Assembly (NCBI GenBank): GCA_964458495.1
Contig: CAYWJB010000018.1
Coordinates: 8,633 to 72,632, forward strand
Direction of reading: 5' to 3'
Length of the DNA stretch: 64,000 bases
DNA from: JANWVO01 sp964458495
GTDB lineage: Bacteria > Acidobacteriota > Terriglobia > Bryobacterales > Bryobacteraceae
The notes under the pieces were generated by a model. It saw only the letters and a program-made list of their open reading frames with translations. It did not search any database and was not told where the DNA came from. The position numbers and the translations under genes were made by a program. Below are positions 19,636 to 28,411 of the stretch, piece after piece (the first letter of the stretch is position 1; each line of letters begins with the position of its first letter).

Positions 19636-21099
19636 ATGAAAACAAACCGGCGAAGATTTGTTCAGGCGGCCCCGGCGTTCACTCTGGTGCCCCGCCATGT
19701 GCTGGGCGGGCAGGCGGCGCAGCCCGCGCCGGGCGAGAGGATCCACATCGCGCTGGCCGGCTGCGGCACGGAGGCGATCCGCGAGCTGCCGCAGTTCATC
19801 CGGCACCCGGCGCTGCGGTTTACGGCGGTCTGCGACCCGTGCCGCCCGGCTGCCGGATACAAGGACTGGTCAGCCAACGGGCTGCTCATGGGGATCCGCA
19901 AAATGCTGGAGCAGCCGGATTGGGGCGCGGGCTTCGATTCGGTGATCCCCGCGGGGCTCGACGTGGCGCGCAGCGTGATCGAGACGTATTACAAGGCGCC
20001 GGGCTCGGTGCGCGCCTACACCGACTTCCGCGAGCTGCTCGACAAGGAGACGGACTTGCAGGCGGTGTGGATCATGACGCCGGACCACCACCACGGCTGG
20101 ATGTCGATGCGGGCGATGGCGCGGAAGCTGCACGTGATGATGCACAAGCCCATCGCCAACCGGCTGCATGAGGCCAAGGCGGTGATCGAGGCGGCGAAGA
20201 AGACCGGGGTGGCGACGCACTTCCTGGCGTGGAACACGGGCAACGGCATCGGGCAGGTGAAGCAGTGGATCGACTCGGGCGCCATCGGCACGCTGCGCGA
20301 GATCCACAACTGGACCAACCGCCCGGTGTGGCCGCAATACATGGAGGTGCCGCCGGAGTCGCCCGTGCCGCGCGGATTCGACTGGAACCTGTGGCTGGGG
20401 CCGGAGAAGGAGCGCCCCTACAGTCCGAACTACACCCACATGGTGTTCCGCGGCTGGTACGACTTCGGCGGCGGGACGCTGGCCGACATGGGGATCTACT
20501 CGCTGTGGTCCGTGTTCCGGACGCTGAAGCTGGGCGCGCCGGACGTGATCGAGCCTCTGCGGTCGCACCACTGCCGGTTTGACGGGAACAGCGCCACCCG
20601 GATCGCCAACGACTTTTCGTTCCCCGGCGCTTCGATGACCAGGATCCGCTTTCCGAAGACGGCCGAGCGGCCGGCGGTGGACCTCTACTGGTACGACGGG
20701 GGCATGAAGCCGTTTCCGCCGGACGAAACGGGGCTGGAGGATCTGCCGCCGGAGGGCATGCTGTTCCGCGGGGACAAGGGCGTCATCGTGTCGGGCTTCC
20801 GCGTGGAGAAGCCGGTGTTGTATGCCGCCGGGCGGAAGCCGCAGGAGGCGCCGCCGCAGCCGCAACGTCCGGACGTGGCGGAGCTGTTCGTCACAGCATG
20901 CCGCGGCGGGCAGCCGTCGCCCGGGACGTTCACCGAGGCATGGGGCATCTCCGAAACCGTCTGCCTGTGGGGCGCGGCGTTGCGCGCCGGCAGGCGGCTG
21001 AAATACGACGCCGCGGCGGGGCGCATCCCCAACGACGAGAAGGCCAACGAGTATCTGTCGCGCCAGTACCGCGCGGGATGGGAGCTGCCGCAGATCTGA
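19636..21099 (+). CDS. Tat-exported Gfo/Idh/MocA family oxidoreductase
   Basis: A 487-residue NAD(P)-dependent oxidoreductase. The N-terminus TNRRRFVQAA is a twin-arginine signal, followed by the Rossmann start IHIALAGCGTEA (GxGxxx variant). HHGWMSMRAMARKLHVMMHKP corresponds to the conserved region that carries the EKP motif in most family members, here with His-Lys-Pro. Tat export fits a protein that folds with its nucleotide bound. Family members oxidise or deglycosylate sugars; some use bound NAD to cleave glycosides. It is divergent from the GH106-like gene, suggesting shared carbohydrate use. The exact substrate is unknown. Confidence 0.8.
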   Translation: MKTNRRRFVQAAPAFTLVPRHVLGGQAAQPAPGERIHIALAGCGTEAIRELPQFIRHPALRFTAVCDPCRPAAGYKDWSANGLLMGIRKMLEQPDWGAGFDSVIPAGLDVARSVIETYYKAPGSVRAYTDFRELLDKETDLQAVWIMTPDHHHGWMSMRAMARKLHVMMHKPIANRLHEAKAVIEAAKKTGVATHFLAWNTGNGIGQVKQWIDSGAIGTLREIHNWTNRPVWPQYMEVPPESPVPRGFDWNLWLGPEKERPYSPNYTHMVFRGWYDFGGGTLADMGIYSLWSVFRTLKLGAPDVIEPLRSHHCRFDGNSATRIANDFSFPGASMTRIRFPKTAERPAVDLYWYDGGMKPFPPDETGLEDLPPEGMLFRGDKGVIVSGFRVEKPVLYAAGRKPQEAPPQPQRPDVAELFVTACRGGQPSPGTFTEAWGISETVCLWGAALRAGRRLKYDAAAGRIPNDEKANEYLSRQYRAGWELPQI

Positions 21100-21116
21100 G
21101 CCGGCGCGCGCGTTGC

Positions 21117-21122
21117 TAGCCT
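21117..21122 (+). promoter_or_regulatory. -10-like TAGCCT, leaderless-type
   Basis: TAGCCT ends 7 nt before the ATG at 21130. It fits the TAnnnT pattern but is weaker than the others. Confidence 0.3.
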
Positions 21123-21129
21123 GTGAGAG

Positions 21130-22950
21130 ATGGTCTGGCTGTGGGCTTTTCTTTTTCAGGCGGCGCTGGAGCCCATGCCGCCGCGCTCTTTGGCGGAGAC
21201 CGAGGCGATGCGCGAGGCGCGCAGCGTGCGCGAGAGCACGGCGGCGGCGCCTGCCGGGTGGCGGACCGTGGCGGAGAAGACCGACTTCTCCGAGACGGGG
21301 GATTATGAAGAGGCGGCGGAGTTCCACCGCCGGCTGGCCGCGGCGAGCCGTTTTGCGCGGCTTGTGGAGATCGGGCGGACGAGCGAGGGGCGCCCGCTGT
21401 ACGTCCTGATCGCGAGCCGCGACCGCGCCTTTACGCCGGCTGCGGCGCGGCGCACAGGCAAGCCCGTGGTGCTGATCCAGAACGGGATCCACGCCGGCGA
21501 GAACGGCGGCAAGGATGCGGCCATGTTGCTGCTGCGGGACCTTCTGGTAACGCGCCGGCTGAAGCGGCTGCTCGATTCCGTGATCGTGCTTTCGATTCCC
21601 GTCTTCAACCCGGACGGACACGAGCGCGCCTCGCCGTGGAACCGGATCAACGAGAACGGTCCGCGGCAGATGGGCTTCCGCGTGACGGCGCGGCGGCTGA
21701 ACCTGAACCGCGACTACCTGAAGGCGGACGCGCCGGAAATGCGCGCCTGGCTGCGCATGTACACCGCCTGGCTGCCCGACCTGCTGGTGGACAACCATGT
21801 GACCGACGGCGGGGACGTGCAGTACGACCTGACCGTGGCTTCGCACACCGAACAGGACATCGCCCCGCCGGTGGGCCGCTGGGTGAAAGAACAATTCCTG
21901 CCGGGATTGTTCCGGCGGCTGGAGGCGCAGGGGCACGTTCCCGGCTTCTACATCGAGGGGCGCGAGGCAGGCAGCGGCGCGCCCGCCGTGATGACGGCCA
22001 CGCCGCGTTACTCCACCGGATACGCCGCGGCGCAGAACCGCGCGGCGCTGCTCGTGGAGACGCACAGCCTGAAGTCCTTCCGGACGCGCGTGTGGTCGCA
22101 CTACGACGTCATGCGTGCGGCGCTGGAGCTGGCGGCGGACAGCGCGGCGGCGCTGCGGCGGGCGTCGGAGGAGGCGGACCGCCGGCAGGCGTCGGTGGCG
22201 CCGGGCGAAGCGGTATTCCTGGAGGGCGCACCCGCGGGCGAGGGCGAACCCTCCCTGTTGCGGCAGGTGAAGGCGGAGCGCGTGCCGAGCCGCGTGACGG
22301 GTGGCACGGTGGCGCGGTATACGGGCGAGCGGATCGACGAGCCGGTCCGGCTCGTGCGGACGCTCGCGCCGAAGGTGGCGCCGCGCGCCCCGCACGGCTA
22401 CATCGTGCCGCGCGAGTGGAGCGAGGTGATCGATCTGCTGGCGGCGCACGGCGTGCAGATGATCCGGATCGAAAAGCCGCTCGAGGGCGAGTTCGAGACG
22501 GTGCGTTTTTCGGGAGTCCGCTTTGCGGCGGCGCCGTTTGAGGGGCGTTTTCGCGTGTTGGGGTTCTCAACCGGGCCGGCAAAGGTGCGGAAGAAAGTCG
22601 CCGCGGGCAGCGTGTACGTGCCGGTGGCGCAGCGCGCCGGGAAGGTAGCAATGCATCTGCTCGAGCCCGAGGCGCCGGATTCGGCGGTGCGCTGGGGCTT
22701 CTTCCTGCCGGTGTTCGAGCAGAAGGAGTATTTCAGCGAGTTTGTGTTCGAACCCTTCGCCCGGCGCATGCTGGAAAGCGACGCGGCGCTGCGGCGCCAG
22801 TTCGAGCAAAAGCTGAAAGAAGATGCGCAGTTTGCGGGCGACGCGCGGGCGCGCCTCTTGTGGCTCTACGAGCGCTCGCCTTACTTCGAGCCGGACAAGA
22901 ACCTCTATCCGGTGCTGCGGTGCGAGGCGCCGCCGCAGGGCATCCGGTGA
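21130..22950 (+). CDS. M14-family zinc carboxypeptidase
   Basis: A 606-residue metallocarboxypeptidase. The zinc ligands are visible: H121 and E124 in NGIHAGENGGKD, and the third His (H222) in LLVDNHVTDGG. NLNRDYLK carries the substrate-binding Arg, and LLVETHSLK provides the catalytic Glu (E309). An N-terminal hydrophobic stretch (MVWLWAFLFQAAL) may be a signal peptide. The C-terminal ~270 residues are not a family I recognise. It would cleave C-terminal residues from extracellular or periplasmic peptides. It starts 30 bp after the Gfo/Idh gene with its own weak -10-like motif. Confidence 0.85.
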   Translation: MVWLWAFLFQAALEPMPPRSLAETEAMREARSVRESTAAAPAGWRTVAEKTDFSETGDYEEAAEFHRRLAAASRFARLVEIGRTSEGRPLYVLIASRDRAFTPAAARRTGKPVVLIQNGIHAGENGGKDAAMLLLRDLLVTRRLKRLLDSVIVLSIPVFNPDGHERASPWNRINENGPRQMGFRVTARRLNLNRDYLKADAPEMRAWLRMYTAWLPDLLVDNHVTDGGDVQYDLTVASHTEQDIAPPVGRWVKEQFLPGLFRRLEAQGHVPGFYIEGREAGSGAPAVMTATPRYSTGYAAAQNRAALLVETHSLKSFRTRVWSHYDVMRAALELAADSAAALRRASEEADRRQASVAPGEAVFLEGAPAGEGEPSLLRQVKAERVPSRVTGGTVARYTGERIDEPVRLVRTLAPKVAPRAPHGYIVPREWSEVIDLLAAHGVQMIRIEKPLEGEFETVRFSGVRFAAAPFEGRFRVLGFSTGPAKVRKKVAAGSVYVPVAQRAGKVAMHLLEPEAPDSAVRWGFFLPVFEQKEYFSEFVFEPFARRMLESDAALRRQFEQKLKEDAQFAGDARARLLWLYERSPYFEPDKNLYPVLRCEAPPQGIR

Positions 22951-22990
22951 AGGAGCCGCGGCCTGGCCCGGCGGCGGACTCGCGAAATGC

Positions 22991-22996
22991 TAAGAT
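22991..22996 (+). promoter_or_regulatory. -10 box TAAGAT of the GT2 gene, long leader
   Basis: TAAGAT lies about 40 bp after the M14 stop. A start near 23003 would leave a leader of ~120 nt that contains two perfect hairpins, unusual in a window where most leaders seem very short. Confidence 0.35.
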
Positions 22997-23058
22997 ACAG
23001 GATTTTGCGCACGAGATTCGAAGCCACAGCGTTCGCCATGCGTCAGCTCTCCGCCGGA

Positions 23059-23112
23059 GATCCGCCCGTGAGGGGCGGATCGGCCGGCGATGAAGTCCCG
23101 GCTTGCGCCGGG
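23059..23112 (+). promoter_or_regulatory. two perfect hairpins in the GT2 leader
   Basis: GATCCGCCC (23059-23067) pairs with GGGCGGATC (23073-23081), 9 bp with a 5-nt loop. CCCGGC (23097-23102) pairs with GCCGGG (23107-23112), 6 bp with a 4-nt loop. The second ends 11 nt before the likely ATG at 23124 and could hinder ribosome access. I recognise no riboswitch class. Confidence 0.45.
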
Positions 23113-23123
23113 CCGGGATGCGA

Positions 23124-24131
23124 ATGAACGAAGACCGCCAATTCCCGCCTTCCGGGCCTTCGCCCGCCGTTCCGCTGCTGCTTTACGGGCTTCTGCTCGC
23201 CCTGGCAGGATTCCTGTTCTTCTGCGGCGCCTCGGCGGTGGATCTGGCCATGCGTCTGTTCGGAGCGGCGGAGCCCGGGTGGACCGGCCGCGCCTGCCTC
23301 GGGAGCGGACTCGCTGTCTGGGCGGGCGCAGTGCTCTGCATCATTGATCTCTTCGTTCTGCTGCCGGCCAAGAGGCGCGGCAGGACAGTGGTCTGGGCGC
23401 CGCCGGCGAACCCGCGCCTGACGGTGGCGCTGACCGCATATAACGACGAGCAGAGCATCGCCGCCGCCGTGCAGGATTTCCTCGCGCACCCGCTGGTGGA
23501 GCGCGTGATCGTGGTGGACAACAACAGCCGCGACGGCACGGCCCGGGCGGCCGCGGCCGCCGGCGCGCGCGTCGTGCAGGAGCAGAGGCAGGGCTACGGC
23601 TGGTGCGTTTACAGGTGTCTGGAGGAGGGCGTGTCGCAGCCGGACACGGATCTGACGCTCGTCTGCGAGGGGGACCTGACCTTCCGCGCCTACGACATCG
23701 ACAAGTTCCTGGCCTACATCCCGCATGCGGAGATCGTGAATGGAACCCGCATCGTCGAGCAGCTGCGGCAGCGCAAGACGCAGTTGACGACGTTCATGTA
23801 CTACGGGAACTTTTTTGTGGGAAAGCTGCTGGAAGCCAAGCACATCGGCCAGGGCACCTTCACTGACGTCGGCACCACCTACAAGCTGTGCCGCAACCAG
23901 ACCCTCCGGCGGCTGCTGCCGTTGCTGAACCCTTCGGTGAACCTGGAATTCAACGCGCACTTTCTGGACGTGGCGCTGCGGGCGGGCGTGCACATGGTGG
24001 AGTGCCCGGTGACCTTCCACGAGCGCGTCGGCGCCAGCAAGGGCGGCAACCGCAGCAACTGGACGGCTCTGCTGGTGGGGCTGCGGATGATCCGCGGACT
24101 GGTGTTCGGCTGGAAGCGCAGGGAACCATGA
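23124..24131 (+). CDS. membrane-anchored glycosyltransferase family 2 protein
   Basis: A ~335-residue GT2 (GT-A fold) enzyme. Two hydrophobic segments at the N-terminus (about residues 14-45 and 60-80) anchor it to the inner membrane. The catalytic domain follows: LTVALTAYNDEQSI, then VIVVDNNSRDGT (nucleotide-binding Asp) and LTLVCEGDLTF in the DxD position. It resembles dolichol-phosphate-mannose-synthase-like transferases. Three in-frame starts exist (TTG 23103, ATG 23118, ATG 23124); 23124 gives MNEDRQFPP and avoids the leader hairpin. The stop overlaps the next ATG as ATGA, so it is coupled to the methyltransferase. Confidence 0.8.
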   Translation: MNEDRQFPPSGPSPAVPLLLYGLLLALAGFLFFCGASAVDLAMRLFGAAEPGWTGRACLGSGLAVWAGAVLCIIDLFVLLPAKRRGRTVVWAPPANPRLTVALTAYNDEQSIAAAVQDFLAHPLVERVIVVDNNSRDGTARAAAAAGARVVQEQRQGYGWCVYRCLEEGVSQPDTDLTLVCEGDLTFRAYDIDKFLAYIPHAEIVNGTRIVEQLRQRKTQLTTFMYYGNFFVGKLLEAKHIGQGTFTDVGTTYKLCRNQTLRRLLPLLNPSVNLEFNAHFLDVALRAGVHMVECPVTFHERVGASKGGNRSNWTALLVGLRMIRGLVFGWKRREP

Positions 24132-24754
24132 GCTACTTTGAAACCCGATTCCGGTACGATCCGCGCCGGGACGTGCTGTGGAAGGCGCTGTGCGACTTCC
24201 ATTTCTCGAAGCTTGTGCCTCCCCAGGGGCACGTGCTGGAGCTGGGGGCGGGCTACTGCCACTTCATCAACCACATCCGGGCGGCGCGCAAAACGGCGGT
24301 GGACGTGGCGCCGGCGGCGGCGAAGCACGCCGCGCCGGACGTGGCGGTGCATCTGGGCAGCGTCACGGATCTCGGGTTTCTGGCTGACGGCTCGGTGGAT
24401 CTGGCATTCGCCAGCAATCTGTTCGAACACCTGTCACAGGCGGAGTTTGCGCAGTGCCTCCAGGAGCTGAAAAGGAAGCTGGCGCCCGGCGGGCAGCTGG
24501 TCATCCTGCAACCGAATTACAAGCGCGCCTACCGGGAATACTTCGACGATTACACGCACATTTCTGTCTATTCCGATGCCAGCCTGTGCGATTTTCTTCA
24601 GGCAAACGGGTACCGGATTCTGGAATGCCGGCCCGGGTTTCTTCCCTTTTCAGTGGTCTCGCGCCTGCCCGTGAACCGGCAACTGATCCGGCTGTACCTG
24701 TGGTCGCCGTGGAAGCCTTTTGCGAAACAGATGCTGGTCCGGGCGGCGCCATAG
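24128..24754 (+). CDS. class I SAM-dependent methyltransferase
   Basis: A 208-residue methyltransferase. Motif I is VLELGAGYCHFI, an acidic post-I residue follows in TAVDVAP, and FASNLFEHLS with LKRKLAPGGQLVILQPN are motifs II-III of the Methyltransf_11/23 type. The ATG at 24128 overlaps the GT2 stop by 4 bp, so the pair is co-translated. Together they may build and methylate a glycolipid or polysaccharide intermediate; this is inference from context. It ends 34 bp before the convergent etfA stop. Confidence 0.8.
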   Translation: MSYFETRFRYDPRRDVLWKALCDFHFSKLVPPQGHVLELGAGYCHFINHIRAARKTAVDVAPAAAKHAAPDVAVHLGSVTDLGFLADGSVDLAFASNLFEHLSQAEFAQCLQELKRKLAPGGQLVILQPNYKRAYREYFDDYTHISVYSDASLCDFLQANGYRILECRPGFLPFSVVSRLPVNRQLIRLYLWSPWKPFAKQMLVRAAP

Positions 24755-24788
24755 GCGGGAGCGGGCGCCGCCGGGCCACCTGAACGGC

Positions 24789-25772
24789 TCAGAGCAACTT
24801 GAGCAGCTCGCGCATCACCTCGAAGGCGTCGGCGACGTAGACGACATCGGCCTTGCCGCGCGTCCAGCCGCAGTTGGGATCCAGGTTGACGGCCCGGCGC
24901 TCCTGAATGAAGCGCCAGCCGACGACGTGGGGCTCCTCGCCGTGGCAGCAGGTGGCCAGCCCTTTACGGTGCCGGGGCGAAGAGCCAGTCTGTCCCACCT
25001 GATGGAGATGCGTGAGGAAGGGCAGCACCGCCTGCCCTTCGCCGGAGAGGTCCACCAGCGACTTCGACGAGCCGAGCGAGCACTGCGTGCGGCGGACGAA
25101 GTCGAGGATGAGCCCGGCGGCTTCGTCCGTGTGGACGGCGCCGTCCTTCTGTTTCTTGGTCCACCCCGCGCCCGCGACGAACAGCAGCGGCGCGTCGGGG
25201 CGGATGGTCTGTTCGCCGGCGAGCGGGGCGGATTGGCCCTCCACCGCCGTGCGCGTATCGCAGGCGACATCAAGAACTTCAGGTGCTGCGCCCGCGGCAG
25301 GCTCCGCCGGCGCTTCCGAGCCGGGTTCGACGAGGAGAACCCACGGGCGCGCCTGGCGGCGCAAAGTTGCCTCGATGCGCTGGCGGTAAAACCATCGGCC
25401 CGCAACGCCGTCCGGCGTGAAGGAGACGACGTGGGTGTCGATGGCGGCGCCCAGGCGCTCAGCAACGCCCGGCAGGGCGCGGTGAAAGCGCATCGTGCCG
25501 GGCGCCAGCACCAGCGGCGCGCCGGAGGCGCGGATCAGGGCTTCGCAGGCGGCAGCGTCTGTCGCGTAACGGGAAACCGAGAACGCCTCCCCCTCCACAG
25601 CAAGGCACCTTGCCGCGCCGCCGGAGGCCTGCTGCGCGGCGGAGGCGGCCCCGGCGCCCACGACGGCGAGGTCGAATTCGCCGCCAAGGCGGCGGGCCAG
25701 GCCCAGGACTTCGAGAGCGGCCCGGGGCAGCGCGCCATCCACGGTGTGCAACAAAACGAGAATTTTTTCCAT
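24789..25772 (-). CDS. etfA: electron transfer flavoprotein alpha subunit, divergent
   Basis: A 327-residue FixB/EtfA-type protein that would hold FAD in the ETF heterodimer. The N-terminal domain starts KILVLLHTVDG; the C-terminal FAD domain keeps GSSKSLVD and QVGQTG. The next expected motif (GISGAIQH) is replaced by GLATCCHGEEPHVVGWR, and the late NxDPxAPIF segment reads NLDPNCGWTRG. FAD binding may therefore differ from the canonical form. It is the last gene of the minus-strand operon, 14 bp after etfB. Confidence is high for the family and lower for ordinary chemistry. Confidence 0.85.
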   Translation of the reverse strand: MEKILVLLHTVDGALPRAALEVLGLARRLGGEFDLAVVGAGAASAAQQASGGAARCLAVEGEAFSVSRYATDAAACEALIRASGAPLVLAPGTMRFHRALPGVAERLGAAIDTHVVSFTPDGVAGRWFYRQRIEATLRRQARPWVLLVEPGSEAPAEPAAGAAPEVLDVACDTRTAVEGQSAPLAGEQTIRPDAPLLFVAGAGWTKKQKDGAVHTDEAAGLILDFVRRTQCSLGSSKSLVDLSGEGQAVLPFLTHLHQVGQTGSSPRHRKGLATCCHGEEPHVVGWRFIQERRAVNLDPNCGWTRGKADVVYVADAFEVMRELLKLL

Positions 25773-25786
25773 GAAATTCGCTCTCC

Positions 25787-26587
25787 TTATTCCCGGACCC
25801 ATCCGGCAATGTCGCGGGCGATTTCTGCCGCCGGAACGTCTTTTACGATCCGCGTCTGGCGGATGGCGGAAGGCAGGGCGGTGCTGAGATACTCCGCGGC
25901 GGGCTCGAGATTCGCCGGCGCCGCCTTCTGAAGCGCGGGCATGATGACGCGCATGTTCGCCATGCCGGTCTGCGGGTGGTTGGGCGGCTCGGGCAGGTTG
26001 CCGGTGGCCCAGGCGAGCATGGCGGGCGGCGAGGCGCAGCGGGAGATCTGGTGAAGCCCGCCCTCGATGCGCTCCTTGATGAGCAGCGAGCCGTCCTCGC
26101 CGACCGACAGCTCATCGACGGCGAGGAACTGCTCCCGGATGCCGAGCCGCTCGGCCACGCGCTGCATCACGACTCCCGCTCCGCGCGTGGCCGACTCCCA
26201 GCCGCCAAACAGCAGCAGGCGGGAATGGTCGAGATGCGGCAGGGCGGCGATGGCGCCGGCGAGCGCCGCCGCCGTGGCGGCGGCGTCCACAAACCCCCCG
26301 CCGGGACCATCCAGCGCCGTCAGCTCGAAGGGGAGCTTCTGGGCGACGGTCATCATCACCTGTTGGAGCTTGGCCTTCGGCGCCAGGCTCACGACGCGGA
26401 CCGTGGAGCCCGGATGCTGTTTGGCCAGATGGCCGGCCTCGTACAGAGCATGGGCGGCCCAGGGGTCGAAGACGGCCGGCAGCATCAGCTCATTGCGGAG
26501 CGAGGGCCGCGCCGGATCGAAGACCGGCTCGAGCGTCTGGAGCGGGTCCGGCGCAAGGCCGCCGCAAACGATGATCTGAAATGGCAT
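25787..26587 (-). CDS. etfB: electron transfer flavoprotein beta subunit
   Basis: A 266-residue FixA/EtfB-type protein, partner of EtfA. The opening (IIVCGGLAPDPLQTLEP), the central FDPWAAHALYEAG, and LLLFGGWESATRGAGVVMQRVAERLG follow the family layout with changes; the canonical start usually reads CVKQVPD. It lies 10 bp after the quinone oxidoreductase gene and 14 bp before etfA. With EtfA it would take electrons from the acyl-CoA dehydrogenase and pass them to the ferredoxin-fused oxidoreductase. Whether it is a bifurcating ETF cannot be decided from sequence alone. Confidence 0.85.
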   Translation of the reverse strand: MPFQIIVCGGLAPDPLQTLEPVFDPARPSLRNELMLPAVFDPWAAHALYEAGHLAKQHPGSTVRVVSLAPKAKLQQVMMTVAQKLPFELTALDGPGGGFVDAAATAAALAGAIAALPHLDHSRLLLFGGWESATRGAGVVMQRVAERLGIREQFLAVDELSVGEDGSLLIKERIEGGLHQISRCASPPAMLAWATGNLPEPPNHPQTGMANMRVIMPALQKAAPANLEPAAEYLSTALPSAIRQTRIVKDVPAAEIARDIAGWVRE

Positions 26588-26597
26588 GGGAATTCAC

Positions 26598-28397
26598 TCA
26601 GTTTTCGGCAGAATGGAGGCCGCCCGGGGCGGCGCAAAACTCGATATTGGAGACCGGACAATTCCACAGGCAGGCGCCGCAGTGAACGCATTGTTCGCGG
26701 TCGAATACGGGCGGCCCGGCCGGGTCTTCCTGCGAGACGCGGATCGCCTCGCCGGAGCAGATTTCCACGCAGAGATGCGCCTCGCAGTCGCGGCACAGCT
26801 GCGGGCTGCGGAAGATGACGTGATCGGGGAACTCGGCAGGCGCCTGCACCTTGCCGCCCATCAGCAGCGCATCCTGGTGCGAGACCAGAAGCCGCCCGTC
26901 ATACTGAACCGGCGGCCAGCCGCACAGGTCCATCAGCAGGTCGTGGAGCGGGCGCGCCTCGGCCTCTGCCCTGGCCTTCGCGCGCTCGATTTCCGCGCGC
27001 GACAGCCGGCCGGCGTAGTAATCGGCCAGCCGTTTCGGCCGGCGCTCCCCGCTGCGCCGCGGCCAGGCGATGCGCCCGCCGGTGAGCCCGGCCAGCGCCA
27101 TGCCCAGAAAGCCCGGCAGCAGGCCCCACTGGAAGCCGTTGCGGGCCTTTTCCGCCACCCGCGATTCGTGCTCCAGCCAGGAGGCGCGGCGCCGGGCCAC
27201 ATAGGTGCGCTCCAGGTTCTGCCGCGTGAACGGCTCCCCGTTGCGCAGAAGTTCGAGCACGGATTCCGCCAGCAGCGTGCCGGTGAGCCAGGCCTCATCG
27301 ACGCCCGAGCCTGTCAGCACATTCGTCGAGCCGGAACACTCGCCGATGCGCGCGTAGCCGTCGCCCGCCAGATACGGCTCGCCGCGCCGCCCGGACTCGA
27401 GCAGCGACTTGGCGCCCCAACTGCGGAGCCTGCCGCCCTCCAGGCGCCGCCACAGGCAAGGGTGCTGGATGAAGTGCTGCAGGTAGCGGTAGGACGTCCG
27501 CACCGGGCTGTCCATCCACGAGGGAACAAAGATGCCCGCGCTGGCGATCCGGCCCGGGTGGACGTAGAGGAACCCGAAAATCTCCGGCTCCGGATACCCG
27601 ATCGTGTGCCAGACGGTTCCTTCCTCGAGCGTACAGGAGTCCGGCAGGTCGATCACCATCTTCATGCCCACGGCCCACTCGTCGCGCCGGTGGCCGGCAG
27701 GCATTCCGAAATGCTCATCCAGCTGCCGCCCCACGGCGCCCACAGGCCCGTCGCCCACCACGGTGAGGGCGGCCCGCACCTCCGATCCGTCGGCGGCAAG
27801 ACGGACGCCCGCGACGCGTTCGTCTTCGATCAGCGGCGCCGCCACCGGGGCGGCGGGCCACACCTGCGCCAGGCCCGACATCATCACTTGCTGGCCGACC
27901 CACTGATTGAACTGGCCCAGCGAGAAGATGAATCCGCCGCCCTTGTGCAGGAACGGCGGAATCCAGGGCAGCGCGAGCGCCTCATGTTCGACTCCCAGAA
28001 CGCCGGACAGGGCGCGGCAGAGTTGATCCGCCAGCCGCATCCACGCCGGGCGGCGCGTGGCGCCCAGCGGATCGAGCAAATACAGGAGCTTCTCCTCGCG
28101 CACGCGCGCCGCCAGCGGGATAGAGGAAGGGTCCAGATCGGGCAGGGAGGCGCGAATGGCGCGGGCGCGCGTGACCACGCCCGAGACGCCGAAGGAGATG
28201 TCGTCGGCGCGCTCGTAGCAGACCACCTGCGGCGGCAGGCCAGCAATGGCGCGGGATTCCACCGCTGCCATCTCCGGCTGCTGCAGCCCGCGGGTCAGCG
28301 TGAGAAGGAAGCCCGCCACGGCGGGGCCGAAGCCGGTGCAGACGATGTCGGCGTCGAGCGGCGCGGGCGGGGCAGGCGGTGCAGCTTCGGGATTCAT
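26598..28397 (-). CDS. ETF:quinone oxidoreductase (FixC-like) fused to ferredoxin
   Basis: A 599-residue flavoprotein. The N-terminal FAD site is DADIVCTGFGPAVAG (GxGxxxxG), and a FixC/GGR-like body continues to about residue 500. The C-terminus has two cysteine sets: C535-x2-C-x4-C-x3-C547 and C570-x2-C-x2-C-x3-C580 (CVHCGACLWNCP), enough for two [4Fe-4S] clusters, where FixX is usually a separate small protein. A hydrophobic stretch near 430 (LLPGFLGMALAGL) may dip into the membrane. It probably passes electrons from ETF to quinone. It starts 14 bp after the acyl-CoA dehydrogenase stop. Confidence 0.82.
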   Translation of the reverse strand: MNPEAAPPAPPAPLDADIVCTGFGPAVAGFLLTLTRGLQQPEMAAVESRAIAGLPPQVVCYERADDISFGVSGVVTRARAIRASLPDLDPSSIPLAARVREEKLLYLLDPLGATRRPAWMRLADQLCRALSGVLGVEHEALALPWIPPFLHKGGGFIFSLGQFNQWVGQQVMMSGLAQVWPAAPVAAPLIEDERVAGVRLAADGSEVRAALTVVGDGPVGAVGRQLDEHFGMPAGHRRDEWAVGMKMVIDLPDSCTLEEGTVWHTIGYPEPEIFGFLYVHPGRIASAGIFVPSWMDSPVRTSYRYLQHFIQHPCLWRRLEGGRLRSWGAKSLLESGRRGEPYLAGDGYARIGECSGSTNVLTGSGVDEAWLTGTLLAESVLELLRNGEPFTRQNLERTYVARRRASWLEHESRVAEKARNGFQWGLLPGFLGMALAGLTGGRIAWPRRSGERRPKRLADYYAGRLSRAEIERAKARAEAEARPLHDLLMDLCGWPPVQYDGRLLVSHQDALLMGGKVQAPAEFPDHVIFRSPQLCRDCEAHLCVEICSGEAIRVSQEDPAGPPVFDREQCVHCGACLWNCPVSNIEFCAAPGGLHSAEN

Positions 28398-28411
28398 GGC
28401 AGAGAGCGGCC

